Shown here piece after piece: positions 31,640-38,493 of a stretch of DNA of 38,493 bases; the stretch's first letter is position 1, and every line of letters begins with the position of its first letter. The notes under the pieces are model-generated. The model ran no database searches and was not told the origin of the DNA. It worked only from the letters and a program-made list of their open reading frames with translations. A program made the position numbers and the translations under genes. The stretch lies in contig NZ_JAAGNI010000072.1 of assembly GCF_010550605.1 (NCBI RefSeq), forward strand, positions 1-38,493. The letters are read 5' to 3'. This stretch comes from Streptomyces sp. SID9727. GTDB lineage: Bacteria; Actinomycetota; Actinomycetes; Streptomycetales; Streptomycetaceae.

Positions 31640-32689
31640 ATGACCATGACCCGAACAGACGCCGCGACCGAGGGCAACGAGGCCGCGGCGCTCCTTGAGT
31701 ACACCCGGACCCTCGTGGACCCGCACCTGCGGGCGGCGGTCGCCTCCCTGCCCGGCTCGATCCGGCGGGTCGCGATGTACCACTTCGGCTGGCAGCACGC
31801 CGACGGCAGCCCGGCGGCGGGCGGCGCGGGCAAGGCGATCAGACCGGCGCTCGTCCTGGCGGCCACCCGCGCACTGGGCGGCGACCCCGGACAGGCCGTC
31901 CGGGCCGCCGTCGCCGTCGAACTCGTCCACAACTTCACCCTGCTCCACGACGACGTCATCGACGAGGACCACACCCGCCGTCACCGGGCCACCGCCTGGA
32001 CGGTGTTCGGCGTCCCGGACGCCGTCATCGCCGGCGACGCGATGCTGGCCCTGGCCCAGCGGCTGCTCGCCGAGGACGGCAGAGCGATGTCGCCCGCCGC
32101 GTCGGCCCGGCTCTCGACCTGTGTCATCGAGCTGTGCGCGGGCCAGCAGGCCGACTGCGCCTTCGAGGACCGCGACCCGGACCAGGTGTCGCTGGACGAG
32201 TGCCTGACCATGGCGACGGCGAAGACCGGCGCGCTGCTCGGCTGTGCCTGCGCCCTGGGCGCGCTCTACGCGGGCGCCGACGAGCCGGCCGTCCGGGCCA
32301 TGGACGGCTTCGGCCGGGAGGCGGGCCTGGCCTTCCAGCTGATCGACGACCTGATCGGCATCTGGGGCGACCCGGCCCAGACCGGGAAGCCGGTCGGCGC
32401 GGATCTCAGCGCCCACAAGAAGTCGCTGCCCGTGGTGGCGGCGCTCACCGCGGGCGGGCCGGCCGCGGCGGAGCTGGCCGAGCTGTACCGGGGCGCGATG
32501 AACACCCGCGCCGAGGTGAGCCGGGCCGCGGAGGCCGTGGACCGGGCGGGCGGCCGGGACTGGGCGCAGAGCTGCGCCGCCGACCGCATGGCGCGGGCCG
32601 TGCACCACTTGTCCAGGGCGGTCCCGGACCTGTCGGCGGCGGGCGACCTGCTGGCCCTGGCCGAGTTCGTCACCCGCCGGAAGCACTGA
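31640..32689 (+). CDS. Polyprenyl diphosphate synthase, probable Family 2 encapsulin cargo
   Basis: Head-to-tail isoprenyl diphosphate synthase of 349 residues. The first aspartate-rich motif is DDVID (104-108, in LLHDDVIDEDHTRRH). The second is DDLIG (236-240, in FQLIDDLIGIWGD), where the final Asp of the classic DDxxD is glycine, as in several actinomycete homologues. GKAIRPALV is the substrate-entry segment. Family 2 encapsulins are known to pair with such enzymes. The N-terminus before the catalytic fold is only about 16 residues, and a TGA at 31634 prevents an upstream extension. The long disordered loading segment seen in some Family 2 cargoes is therefore missing. Product length is unknown. 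Confidence 0.9.
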   Translation: MTMTRTDAATEGNEAAALLEYTRTLVDPHLRAAVASLPGSIRRVAMYHFGWQHADGSPAAGGAGKAIRPALVLAATRALGGDPGQAVRAAVAVELVHNFTLLHDDVIDEDHTRRHRATAWTVFGVPDAVIAGDAMLALAQRLLAEDGRAMSPAASARLSTCVIELCAGQQADCAFEDRDPDQVSLDECLTMATAKTGALLGCACALGALYAGADEPAVRAMDGFGREAGLAFQLIDDLIGIWGDPAQTGKPVGADLSAHKKSLPVVAALTAGGPAAAELAELYRGAMNTRAEVSRAAEAVDRAGGRDWAQSCAADRMARAVHHLSRAVPDLSAAGDLLALAEFVTRRKH

Positions 32690-32784
32690 CGGGCCACCCG
32701 CCGGAAGGAGGTGTCGCAGGACGGCTCCGCCCAAGCGGAGGGCGGCAGGTGCGGTGTCGGAGGCAGGGGCTACAGTCCCTGCTC

Positions 32785-33459
32785 ATGACAGATGAGTCGT
32801 GGGCAGGGTGGTACCGGGACCGGCAGGGATCGGACGCCGTCATCCTCACCACCGACGGGCAGCAACTCCGCCTGCGCGTCCGGGGCGTGGACTTCGAGGG
32901 CGGCAGCTTCGACGGCCTGCGCCCGGTGGCGGCGGGACCGGCCGAGCAGGGGCTGTTCGCGCTGACGGACGGCGTCCTGGGCGACTGCGTCCTGGAGTGG
33001 GACCTGCCGTTCCCCGTCATGGCGGAGGGGGTGGAGCGGCAGGCGACCCTGAGCTGCCTGCTGTCCCTCCGCAGGCCCGACCCGTATCTGTACCTCGAAC
33101 TCCGTTTCGGCGGCGCGGCCTTCGGTTCCCAGCGGGCCGAGAGCGACTTCGGGGCCGCGCTGGCGACGATCCAGCGGGAGCTGCCGCCCGGGGTCCGTCT
33201 GCGGACCTGCATAGCCTGCGCGTTCTCCGACTACTTCCCGGCCCCGGCGCCCGGTCGCGGCCTCTCCGGAGGGCTCGCCTGTTTCCGGGGCGCCAAGGAG
33301 GCGTACCGGGGCACGGCCGGTGAGCAGGACGTGCTGGGCCTGTGGGAGCGGCGCACCGGCTTCGTCCAGGAGGTCTGGAGCTGCCGGGAGTTCGAACCCC
33401 GGCCGACGGAGGGCGCCGGTACGGGCCACCGGGGAGCGTTCCCGCTCGAAACGGCCTGA
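32785..33459 (+). CDS. Conserved hypothetical protein (possibly DUF6304)
   Basis: A 224-residue soluble protein beginning MTDESWAGWYRDRQGSDA, rich in beta-strand-like stretches. It has one cysteine pair (CIAC at about 141-144) next to FSDYFP; a Pro/Gly-rich end follows. I tentatively associate it with the streptomycete DUF6304 family but know no function. No ribosome-binding site precedes the ATG. TACAGT (32771-32776) lies 8 bases before it, consistent with a leaderless transcript and therefore with its own promoter, separate from the encapsulin locus. Confidence 0.75.
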   Translation: MTDESWAGWYRDRQGSDAVILTTDGQQLRLRVRGVDFEGGSFDGLRPVAAGPAEQGLFALTDGVLGDCVLEWDLPFPVMAEGVERQATLSCLLSLRRPDPYLYLELRFGGAAFGSQRAESDFGAALATIQRELPPGVRLRTCIACAFSDYFPAPAPGRGLSGGLACFRGAKEAYRGTAGEQDVLGLWERRTGFVQEVWSCREFEPRPTEGAGTGHRGAFPLETA

Positions 33460-33523
33460 CCGGCCGGGCGCCGGACCGCCTCACAGCCCTCTCCTGTGCG
33501 CCCCTTCGTTGCCGTCACCTTCA

Positions 33524-33546
33524 TTGTTCTACTAGCATGCGAACAA
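33524..33546. promoter_or_regulatory. Palindromic operator upstream of the DUF1648/GntR operon
   Basis: TTGTTC (33524-33529) and GAACAA (33541-33546) form an inverted repeat with an 11-base spacer, ending 2 bases before the ribosome-binding site GGGAGG. It is well placed for repression by the YtrA-type GntR regulator encoded two genes later. Inference only. Confidence 0.5.
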
Positions 33547-33557
33547 GGGAGGTTTTA

Positions 33558-34541
33558 ATGAACCTGAAATCCGTCGGCCGCGTGGTGCTCACCGCCCTGC
33601 CGTTCCTGCTCGCACTCGCCGTCGACCTGCTGCTCTTCGCCACCCGCCGCGACCGGCTGCCCGCGCAGCTGGCCAGCCACTTCGTGGGCAACGGCCGGGT
33701 GGACGACTACGCCGGCCAGACGTCGTACCTGGTCGTCACCACACTCGTCCTGCTCGGCACAGGGCTCCTGTGGACGCTGATGTCGGGGTTCGGGAAGTTC
33801 GCCGGTACGGCACACCGCGTGCTGATCGGCTTCGGGTACGCCTTCGCCGCCTTCATCGGCTACCTCCTGGCGGCCGTGCTCCTCATCAACGTGGACGCGG
33901 TCGAGGACGCGCAGGGCCGGGGGCAGGACATCCACTTCCCCATGTGGCACATGGCCGCGGCCTTCGGGGCGGGCGTCGTCGCCTTCGGGCTCGGGTACCT
34001 CCTGGCCGCGTTGACGCCCGTCCCCGAACCGGCCGGGGACGACGGACCCGAGGCGGGCGGCGAGCGCGTCGTGCTGGGGAAGGGGGAGGTCGCCGGGTGG
34101 GCCCGGGGGGCCGGCTCCTGGTGGCTGCCGCTCACGGCGCTCCTGGTCGTCGGTTCCGGTGTCGCCGTGCTGTTCACGGCCGGCTGGCCCTTCGCCGTGC
34201 TGCCCCTCGTTCTCGGGCTGCTCATCGCGAGCTTCTCCCGCCCGTACGTCACCGTGGACCGGCGCGGGATCACCGTCACCGGGCTGCTGCCCTGGCCGCG
34301 CGTCCGGGTCCCGCTGGACCGGATAGAGGCGGCGGCCAGCCGTGACATCAGCCCGCTCACCGAGTACGGCGGCTGGGGCTACCGCATCCGGCCCGGGCGC
34401 AGCGGTGTCATGCTGCGGTCGGGGGAGGGCATCGTGGCCCGGCTGACCAACGGCCGCGACTTCGCGGTGACCGTGGACGACTCGGCGACCGGGGCCGCGC
34501 TCCTCAACACGCTGATCGACCAGCGCCGAACGGGGCACTGA
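33558..34541 (+). CDS. DUF1648-like multi-pass membrane protein
   Basis: A 327-residue membrane protein. The first helix is followed by a DUF1648-type segment (LPAQLASHFVGNGRVDDYAG). Further helices lie near 45-65, 78-100 and 118-140, with two more at about 185-225. A C-terminal soluble beta-rich domain (VTVDRRGITVTGLLPWPRVRVPLDRIEAA) looks like a PH-like fold. GGGAGG precedes the ATG by about 10 bases. The GntR gene follows after two bases, so the pair is one operon. DUF1648 proteins are often paired with small GntR regulators; substrate or role is unknown. Confidence 0.85.
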   Translation: MNLKSVGRVVLTALPFLLALAVDLLLFATRRDRLPAQLASHFVGNGRVDDYAGQTSYLVVTTLVLLGTGLLWTLMSGFGKFAGTAHRVLIGFGYAFAAFIGYLLAAVLLINVDAVEDAQGRGQDIHFPMWHMAAAFGAGVVAFGLGYLLAALTPVPEPAGDDGPEAGGERVVLGKGEVAGWARGAGSWWLPLTALLVVGSGVAVLFTAGWPFAVLPLVLGLLIASFSRPYVTVDRRGITVTGLLPWPRVRVPLDRIEAAASRDISPLTEYGGWGYRIRPGRSGVMLRSGEGIVARLTNGRDFAVTVDDSATGAALLNTLIDQRRTGH

Positions 34542-34543
34542 CC

Positions 34544-34906
34544 ATGCTCTTCCGGGTCGACCCCACCTCCACCGTGCCGCTCGGCGACCAGATCGCCGCC
34601 TGCGTGCGCCGCGCCGTGGCCGACGGCGCGGCGGCCCCGGGCGAACGGCTGCCCGCCGCCCGCGTCCTGGCCGATTCGCTCGGCGTCAACGTGCACACGG
34701 TGCTGCGGGGTTACCAGCGGCTGCGCGAGGAGGGCCTGATCGAGCTGCGCCGGGGCCGGGGCGCGGCCATCGCGGACGGCGCGTCCCCGCACCGCGCCCG
34801 CCTCCTCGAACGGGTCCGCGAGACCGTGGCCGAGGCAAGGGTCCTGGGGCTCACGGCGGACGAACTGCTGACCCTGGTCCGTACCCAGTACGGTGCCGCC
34901 GGCTGA
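34544..34906 (+). CDS. GntR-family (YtrA-type) transcriptional regulator
   Basis: A 120-residue regulator. The N-terminal winged helix (about 8-75, APGERLPAARVLADSLGVNVHTVLRGYQRLREEGLIELRRGRG) is followed by a short helical tail of about 40 residues (SPHRARLLERVRETVAEARVLGLTADELLTLVRTQYG), the hallmark of the YtrA subfamily. Such proteins usually repress their own operon, which here starts with the DUF1648-like gene. The ATG lies 2 bases after the previous stop. The palindrome at 33524-33546 is a good candidate site. Confidence 0.9.
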   Translation: MLFRVDPTSTVPLGDQIAACVRRAVADGAAAPGERLPAARVLADSLGVNVHTVLRGYQRLREEGLIELRRGRGAAIADGASPHRARLLERVRETVAEARVLGLTADELLTLVRTQYGAAG

Positions 34907-34921
34907 CGGCCTCCGGCACGG

Positions 34922-34956
34922 CGACGGGCCGCCTCGTCCCGCGAGGCGGCCCGTCG
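34922..34956. terminator. Bidirectional terminator between the GntR gene and snpA
   Basis: A perfect 15-bp inverted repeat (34922-34936 and 34942-34956) with a 5-base loop between convergent genes. Confidence 0.88.
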
Positions 34957-34972
34957 GTGCGAGCGGGGACGG

Positions 34973-35629
34973 TCAGGAACCGGCCTTGGTCAGCGTGGCC
35001 GCGAAGCCGTACTGCCAGAGGGAGTTCACCCGGCTGCGCTCATTGGCGTTCGGGTACGGGTTGGTGCAGGACGTGCCGGGGCCGCCGCCCGACATCAGCT
35101 CGCTGCACGGCCCCGAGTAGTGGTCCGGCAGGCCGAGGACGTGCCCGGTCTCGTGGGCGGTGACCCGGGTCGAGTTGTACTGCCGGTTCTGCGTGTAGTC
35201 GAGGAAGATGTAGCCGTTGCCGTGACCGTCGGTGCTCGCGTACGAGCCGCGGGAGTCGTTGCCCTCGTAGTACGCGAAGTCGGGGTTCGAGCCCTCCTGG
35301 AGCCGGACGTTGGAGACCGAGCTGTTCCAGATCGAGGCGCTGTTGGCTATCTGGGTGCGGAAGCTGGGGGCGTTCGCGGCGCTGTAGACGATGGTGACGG
35401 ACTGGGCGCCGGGGCTGGCCGCCCGCTTCTCGGCCACCGACTTCGCGACCGCCTCGAAGAACGCCTTGTTGGCGGCGGCGTCCTCGTGCGAGGCGGACGT
35501 GGCCGAGTACGCCACGTGCGCGGCCGTGGCGGCCGCCTCGGGAGCGGCGATCGCCGGTCCCGCGCCCACCGCGGCGACGGTGAGGCCGAGTCCGAGCACG
35601 GCCGACATGACGGTCCTGGGGTGTCTCAT
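34973..35629 (-). CDS. snpA: Snapalysin, secreted M7 zinc metalloprotease
   Basis: Small extracellular neutral protease, 218 residues. A signal peptide (about 1-29, ending AGPAIAA) and a propeptide (to about residue 78) precede the mature enzyme, which starts near [14 protein letters not shown]. The active site is [11 protein letters not shown] (159-169): His159, His163 and Asp169 bind zinc and Glu160 is the base. The single-Asp third ligand is typical of snapalysins. Cys175 and Cys188 should form the one disulphide. The gene is divergent from a LysR gene, as in the known snpA/snpR (mprA/mprR) pairs. A 9-bp hairpin (35665-35673 with 35683-35691) lies just upstream. Confidence 0.95.
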   Translation of the reverse strand: MRHPRTVMSAVLGLGLTVAAVGAGPAIAAPEAAATAAHVAYSATSASHEDAAANKAFFEAVAKSVAEKRAASPGAQSVTIVYSAANAPSFRTQIANSASIWNSSVSNVRLQEGSNPDFAYYEGNDSRGSYASTDGHGNGYIFLDYTQNRQYNSTRVTAHETGHVLGLPDHYSGPCSELMSGGGPGTSCTNPYPNANERSRVNSLWQYGFAATLTKAGS

Positions 35630-35664
35630 GTGGGGGGTCTCCTACCAGTTACCTGTCAGAGGAA

Positions 35665-35691
35665 CCCGTCCGATGATCGGACTCGGACGGG
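35665..35691 (-). promoter_or_regulatory. Hairpin upstream of snpA
   Basis: Perfect 9-bp arms CCCGTCCGA (35665-35673) and TCGGACGGG (35683-35691) with a 9-base loop, about 36 bases before the snpA start. It may be a leader stem-loop or a protein-binding site. Confidence 0.45.
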
Positions 35692-35744
35692 GGTGGTACG
35701 CAGAGAGTGTCGGGGAAGCGGAGCCCGCGCGGATGATGTCAGCC

Positions 35745-35767
35745 GGTGATAACGCGGCCCTATCGCC
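35745..35767. promoter_or_regulatory. Candidate SnpR (LysR) binding site
   Basis: GGTGATA (35745-35751) and TATCGCC (35761-35767) form an interrupted dyad with a T-N11-A core (T35750, A35762), the standard LysR-type box. It lies between snpA and snpR, about 120 bases from each start. LysR proteins of this pair are known to activate snpA. Confidence 0.6.
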
Positions 35768-35886
35768 GAAGCGTGGACATCCCGTGCACACATGCGGTCC
35801 GCACGCCCAACGCCCGGTGAATCGACCGCCTTTGGCAGGGTTACGGCCCATGGTGCGGCCCGGCGGACCGCCCTAGTCTCGGCACC

Positions 35887-36831
35887 ATGGAGCTTGAGGT
35901 GAGACACCTCAGGGCGCTGTGCGCCATCGCCGACACCGGCAGCCTGCACCGGGCGGCCCGCACCCTGGGCGTGAGCCAGCCCGCGCTCACCACGCAGCTG
36001 CGCCGTATCGAGAACGCGCTCGGCGCCGAACTCTTCAGCCGCGAACGCACCGGCTGCCGCCCCACCCTCCTCGGCCACGCCGTCCTCAGCCGCGCCCGCC
36101 CCCTGGTCGACGGCATGAGCGCCCTGGTCAGCGACGCGAAGGCGGAAGCCGCAGCCGCCGAAGGACCCCGGCTGCGCATCGGCTGCACCGCCAGCCGGGT
36201 CATCGGCGGCTGGCTGCGCCGGCTCCGCGTGAGGCTGCCCGGGACCGACATCTCGCTCCGGGTCGACGTCTCCGCCCGCGCCCTGCTCCGCGCCGTCGAC
36301 GCGGACCGGCTCGACGTGGCCTTCGTGCACGAGGTGGAGGGCTGCCCGCTCGCCGTCCCGGACGGGCTGGAGCAGCGGGTCCTCGTGGACCGCGAACCGC
36401 AGTTCGTCTCCATGGCCCGCGACCACCCGGCCGCCGCGCTGCCCGTGGTCGACCTGGCGGACCTGGCCGCCGACCGGTGGATGGTCGACCCCACGGTGGA
36501 CGGCGAATGGGACGGTCTGCGCCGGATGTTCGACCAGGCGGGGCTGGCCCCCGCCGTGCTGCACGGCGACTACCTCACCGCCGCCTCCCTCGTCGTCCTC
36601 GGCGAGGCGGTGGCCCCCTGCCAGCCGACCTCGGGGCCCCGCGACGACATGGCGATCCGCCCGCTGCGCGACGACCCGCTCGCGGTCCGGCTGCTCCTGG
36701 TCTCCCGCCCCGGCGCCGACATGACCGCGGTCTACGCGGAACTGGAGGCCGCCTACCGGGACGCGGCGCGACGGGTGGCCGGATACCACCAGTGGCTGCT
36801 GCGCAACCGCAGCCCGCTGGCCCGCTCCTGA
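35887..36831 (+). CDS. snpR: LysR-family activator of snapalysin (SnpR/MprR-type)
   Basis: A 314-residue LysR-type regulator. The N-terminal winged helix (about 1-62, ELEVRHLRALCAIADTGSLHRAARTLGVSQPALTTQLRRIE) is followed by a linker helix and the substrate-binding effector domain (about 90-295). It is divergent from snpA with 257 bases between, and the T-N11-A dyad in the gap fits. The inducer is unknown. The symbol is given because the snpA-snpR pairing is well known; sequence identity was not checked. Confidence 0.88.
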   Translation: MELEVRHLRALCAIADTGSLHRAARTLGVSQPALTTQLRRIENALGAELFSRERTGCRPTLLGHAVLSRARPLVDGMSALVSDAKAEAAAAEGPRLRIGCTASRVIGGWLRRLRVRLPGTDISLRVDVSARALLRAVDADRLDVAFVHEVEGCPLAVPDGLEQRVLVDREPQFVSMARDHPAAALPVVDLADLAADRWMVDPTVDGEWDGLRRMFDQAGLAPAVLHGDYLTAASLVVLGEAVAPCQPTSGPRDDMAIRPLRDDPLAVRLLLVSRPGADMTAVYAELEAAYRDAARRVAGYHQWLLRNRSPLARS

Positions 36832-36941
36832 GGCCGGCGCGCCCGGCCCGGCGGCCCGGCCGGGGAGTTCCCGCCTCCGGGTGATTCAGCCGAGAGCGTG
36901 GACCGTTCCGGGCCGGGCCGCGACAGGGCAGAGTCGGGGAC

Positions 36942-37940
36942 ATGAGGCTTCTGATGCTGGGCGGTACGCAGTTCGTCGGCCGGGCCGTGACCGAGGCGGC
37001 CCTCGCGCGCGGCTGGCAGGTCACGGTCTTCCACCGGGGCCACCACGCGCCGCCGCCCGGGACCGCCGAGATCATCGGCGACCGCACCGCCGGAGACGGC
37101 CTGGCCGGGCTCGCCGCCGCCGACGGCCCCGCCTGGGACCTGGTGGTCGACACCTGGAGCGGCGCGCCCTCCGCCGTGCGCGACGCGGCCCGCCTGCTGT
37201 CCACCCGCGCCGCCCGCTACACGTACGTCTCCAGCCGTTCCGTCTACGCCTACCCGGCCCCGGCCGGACTCGCCGAGGACGGCCCCGTGGTGGCGGGCGC
37301 CTCGCCGGACGCCGGTGACGGCCAGCCGTACGCCCAGGCCAAGCGCGGCGGCGAACTGGCCGCCCAGGACGCCTTCGGCGACCGCGCCCTCCTCGCCCGG
37401 GCGGGCCTGATCCTCGGCCCCTGGGAGAACATCGGCCGGCTGCCCTGGTGGCTGAACCGGATCGCCCGCGGCGGCCCGGTCCTGGCCCCCGGCACCCCCG
37501 ACGCGGACATCCAGTACATCGACGCGCGCGACCTCGCCGACTGGGTGCTCGACGCGGCGGAGCGCGGGCTGCACGGCCCGTACAACCTGGTCAGCCGACC
37601 GGGGCACACCACCATGGGCGGACTGCTCGACGCCTGTGTGCGCGCCACCGGTTCGGACGCCGAACTGCGCTGGACCCCGGCGGAGAAGATCCTCGCGGCG
37701 GGCGTCGAGCCGTGGACCGACCTGCCGGTGTGGCTGCCGCCGGGGGAGGTGTACGACACGCTCCACCAAGGCGACGTCGGGCTCGCCCACGCGGCGGGGC
37801 TGCGCTGCCGCCCGGTCGAGGAGACCGTCGCGGACACCTGGACGTGGCTGCGGGAGATCGGCGGCGAGGCGCCCCAGCGCCCCGACCGCCCCGCCGTGGG
37901 CCTCGCCCCGGAGACCGAGGCGAAGCTCCTGGCGGGCTGA
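36942..37940 (+). CDS. NAD-dependent epimerase/reductase-like protein (extended SDR)
   Basis: A 332-residue Rossmann-fold protein. The dinucleotide-binding start is MRLLMLGGTQFVGRAV. A YxxxK catalytic pair is visible in YAQAKRGGE, with the upstream serine in YVSSRSVYAY. It is a member of the extended (atypical) SDR group that acts on sugar nucleotides or related ketones. The rest includes DIQYIDARDLADWVLDAAERG, typical of epimerase-type proteins. No biosynthetic neighbours define a pathway. ATG 36942 follows a 110-base gap from snpR, probably with its own promoter. Confidence 0.85.
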   Translation: MRLLMLGGTQFVGRAVTEAALARGWQVTVFHRGHHAPPPGTAEIIGDRTAGDGLAGLAAADGPAWDLVVDTWSGAPSAVRDAARLLSTRAARYTYVSSRSVYAYPAPAGLAEDGPVVAGASPDAGDGQPYAQAKRGGELAAQDAFGDRALLARAGLILGPWENIGRLPWWLNRIARGGPVLAPGTPDADIQYIDARDLADWVLDAAERGLHGPYNLVSRPGHTTMGGLLDACVRATGSDAELRWTPAEKILAAGVEPWTDLPVWLPPGEVYDTLHQGDVGLAHAAGLRCRPVEETVADTWTWLREIGGEAPQRPDRPAVGLAPETEAKLLAG

Positions 37941-38021
37941 GGAGCGGGCCGCCGCGCCGACGCGGCGAGCGGTTGTCCACAGGGCCGCGCTCCTCAGCCG
38001 TCGCGGAGTTAGCCTCGGCCC

Positions 38022-38378
38022 ATGGCCGAACTGCTGCACCTCACCGAAGGACCGCTCTGGGAGGCGGCCCGCGGGATCGGGACGTACGAGATGTCCACCC
38101 GCGGCCGCACCCTGCACGAAGAGGGCTTCATCCACTGCTCGCTGCCCCACCAGCTCCCCGGGGTGGCCGAGATGCTGTACGGCGCCGGGAGCCGGGCCGG
38201 AGCCGCCGACCAGGAACTCGTGGTGCTCGTCATCGACCCGGGCCGGCTCACCGCACCCCTGCGGTACGAGGCGGCCGCGCCCGGCGGCGAGGAGTTCCCC
38301 CACCTCTACGGGCCGCTTCCGGTCGACGCGGTGGTCGAGGTGCGCCCCTGGCCGTCCGAGGAGGGCACCCCCGCATGA
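38022..38378 (+). CDS. DUF952-family protein
   Basis: A 118-residue soluble protein covering the whole DUF952 domain: LLHLTEGPLWEAARGIGTYEMST, EEGFIHCSLPHQLPGVAE, VLVIDPGRLTAPLRYE and FPHLYGPLPVDAVVEVRPW. The conserved FIHCS motif with its His is present. The function of the family is unknown; the fold relates to ADP-ribose-processing type proteins. The next gene starts within its stop codon (ATGA), so the two are translationally coupled. Confidence 0.88.
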   Translation: MAELLHLTEGPLWEAARGIGTYEMSTRGRTLHEEGFIHCSLPHQLPGVAEMLYGAGSRAGAADQELVVLVIDPGRLTAPLRYEAAAPGGEEFPHLYGPLPVDAVVEVRPWPSEEGTPA

Positions 38379-38493
38379 GCCCCGCCACCGACCCCGCCCC
38401 CGGCGCCGTCACCAGCGGACCGCCCACCGCCGTCACCGGGGCGAGCGGCGCGCTCGGCGGCCGCGTCGCCGCCCGGCTGGCCCGGGCCGGCGT
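38375..38493 (+). CDS. NAD(P)-binding oxidoreductase, 5' part only (NmrA/SDR type)
   Basis: The frame begins with ATG overlapping the stop of the DUF952 gene and runs off the window after 39 codons. After a Pro/Ala-rich lead it shows TAVTGASGALGGRVAARL, a glycine-rich nucleotide-binding loop of the NmrA-like/SDR quinone-reductase type. Only the first strand and helix are visible, so the family assignment is general. Confidence 0.7.
   Translation, partial: MSPATDPAPGAVTSGPPTAVTGASGALGGRVAARLARAG

Noticed and set aside
30230..32734. 834-codon minus-strand open frame opposite the encapsulin and synthase genes
   Set aside because: Spans two unrelated genes and their terminators; composition is that of a shadow frame.
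1..38493. bldA (TTA) control of a gene in the window
   Set aside because: By-eye check of TTA/TAA occurrences found none in frame in the called genes; a full codon count was not possible.

Overview
The window is a stretch of Streptomyces chromosome. The evidence is the very high GC content, frequent GTG starts, long GC-rich hairpin terminators, and several actinomycete-specific genes: the dasRABCD/nagB amino-sugar cluster, a WhiB-like protein beside a PdtaS-type kinase, a SigB/F-type sigma factor with its RsbW-like partner, a snapalysin/LysR pair, and an EshA-like encapsulin. The gene order from the ribonucleotide reductase genes through das, nagB, the kinase and wblE to sigH is the conserved core order I know from S. 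coelicolor. Both ends of the window cut through genes. I saw no tRNA, rRNA, CRISPR array, transposase or prophage, and no TTA codon in the reading frames I checked by eye.

Layout. 1-3400: an HD-domain protein (5' end missing), a TPR protein, peptide deformylase and a secreted M15 DD-carboxypeptidase. 3429-8481 (minus strand): the class Ia ribonucleotide reductase operon nrdA-nrdB followed by an AraC/DJ-1 regulator (likely nrdS). nrdA is preceded by a cobalamin riboswitch, a promoter and two candidate NrdR boxes packed into the terminator of the upstream operon. 8504-10371 (minus): a DUF3311/sodium:solute symporter pair. 10612-18614: the N-acetylglucosamine/chitobiose block, with dasR divergent from dasA, then dasB-dasC-dasD, convergent nagB, and a GlmS-like SIS isomerase divergent from nagB. 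DasR operators (dre) lie between dasR and dasA and between nagB and the SIS gene. 18627-18807: a transposase-less, almost fully palindromic miniature element.

19018-24899: a further dre-like site, a PdtaS-like histidine kinase, wblE, a lipid kinase, a small membrane protein, sigH-prsH and a UBP-type zinc-finger protein. 24935-28057: a CPA1 Na+/H+ antiporter, a PLP-dependent D-cysteine desulfhydrase/ACC deaminase-like enzyme and an amidase without a signal peptide. 28179-29949: flavohemoglobin and its nitric-oxide sensor NsrR, each preceded by an 11-1-11 NsrR-type operator.

30110-32689 is the most unusual locus: a Family 2B encapsulin shell protein carrying a cyclic-nucleotide-binding-like domain, followed by a polyprenyl diphosphate synthase that is its probable cargo. 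Two strong tandem hairpins separate the genes. After it come a protein of unknown function, a membrane protein/GntR (YtrA-type) pair with a palindromic operator, the divergent snapalysin/LysR pair, an epimerase-like protein, a DUF952 protein and the start of an NAD(P)-binding oxidoreductase.

Together the regulatory sites link amino-sugar sensing (DasR), B12 and nucleotide sensing (riboswitch and NrdR) and nitric-oxide sensing (NsrR) to neighbouring genes. The less expected sites are a dre in front of the PdtaS-like kinase, a CRP-like site in front of wblE, and the hairpins inside the encapsulin locus. All operators and hairpins were found by reading the sequence; none has been tested.
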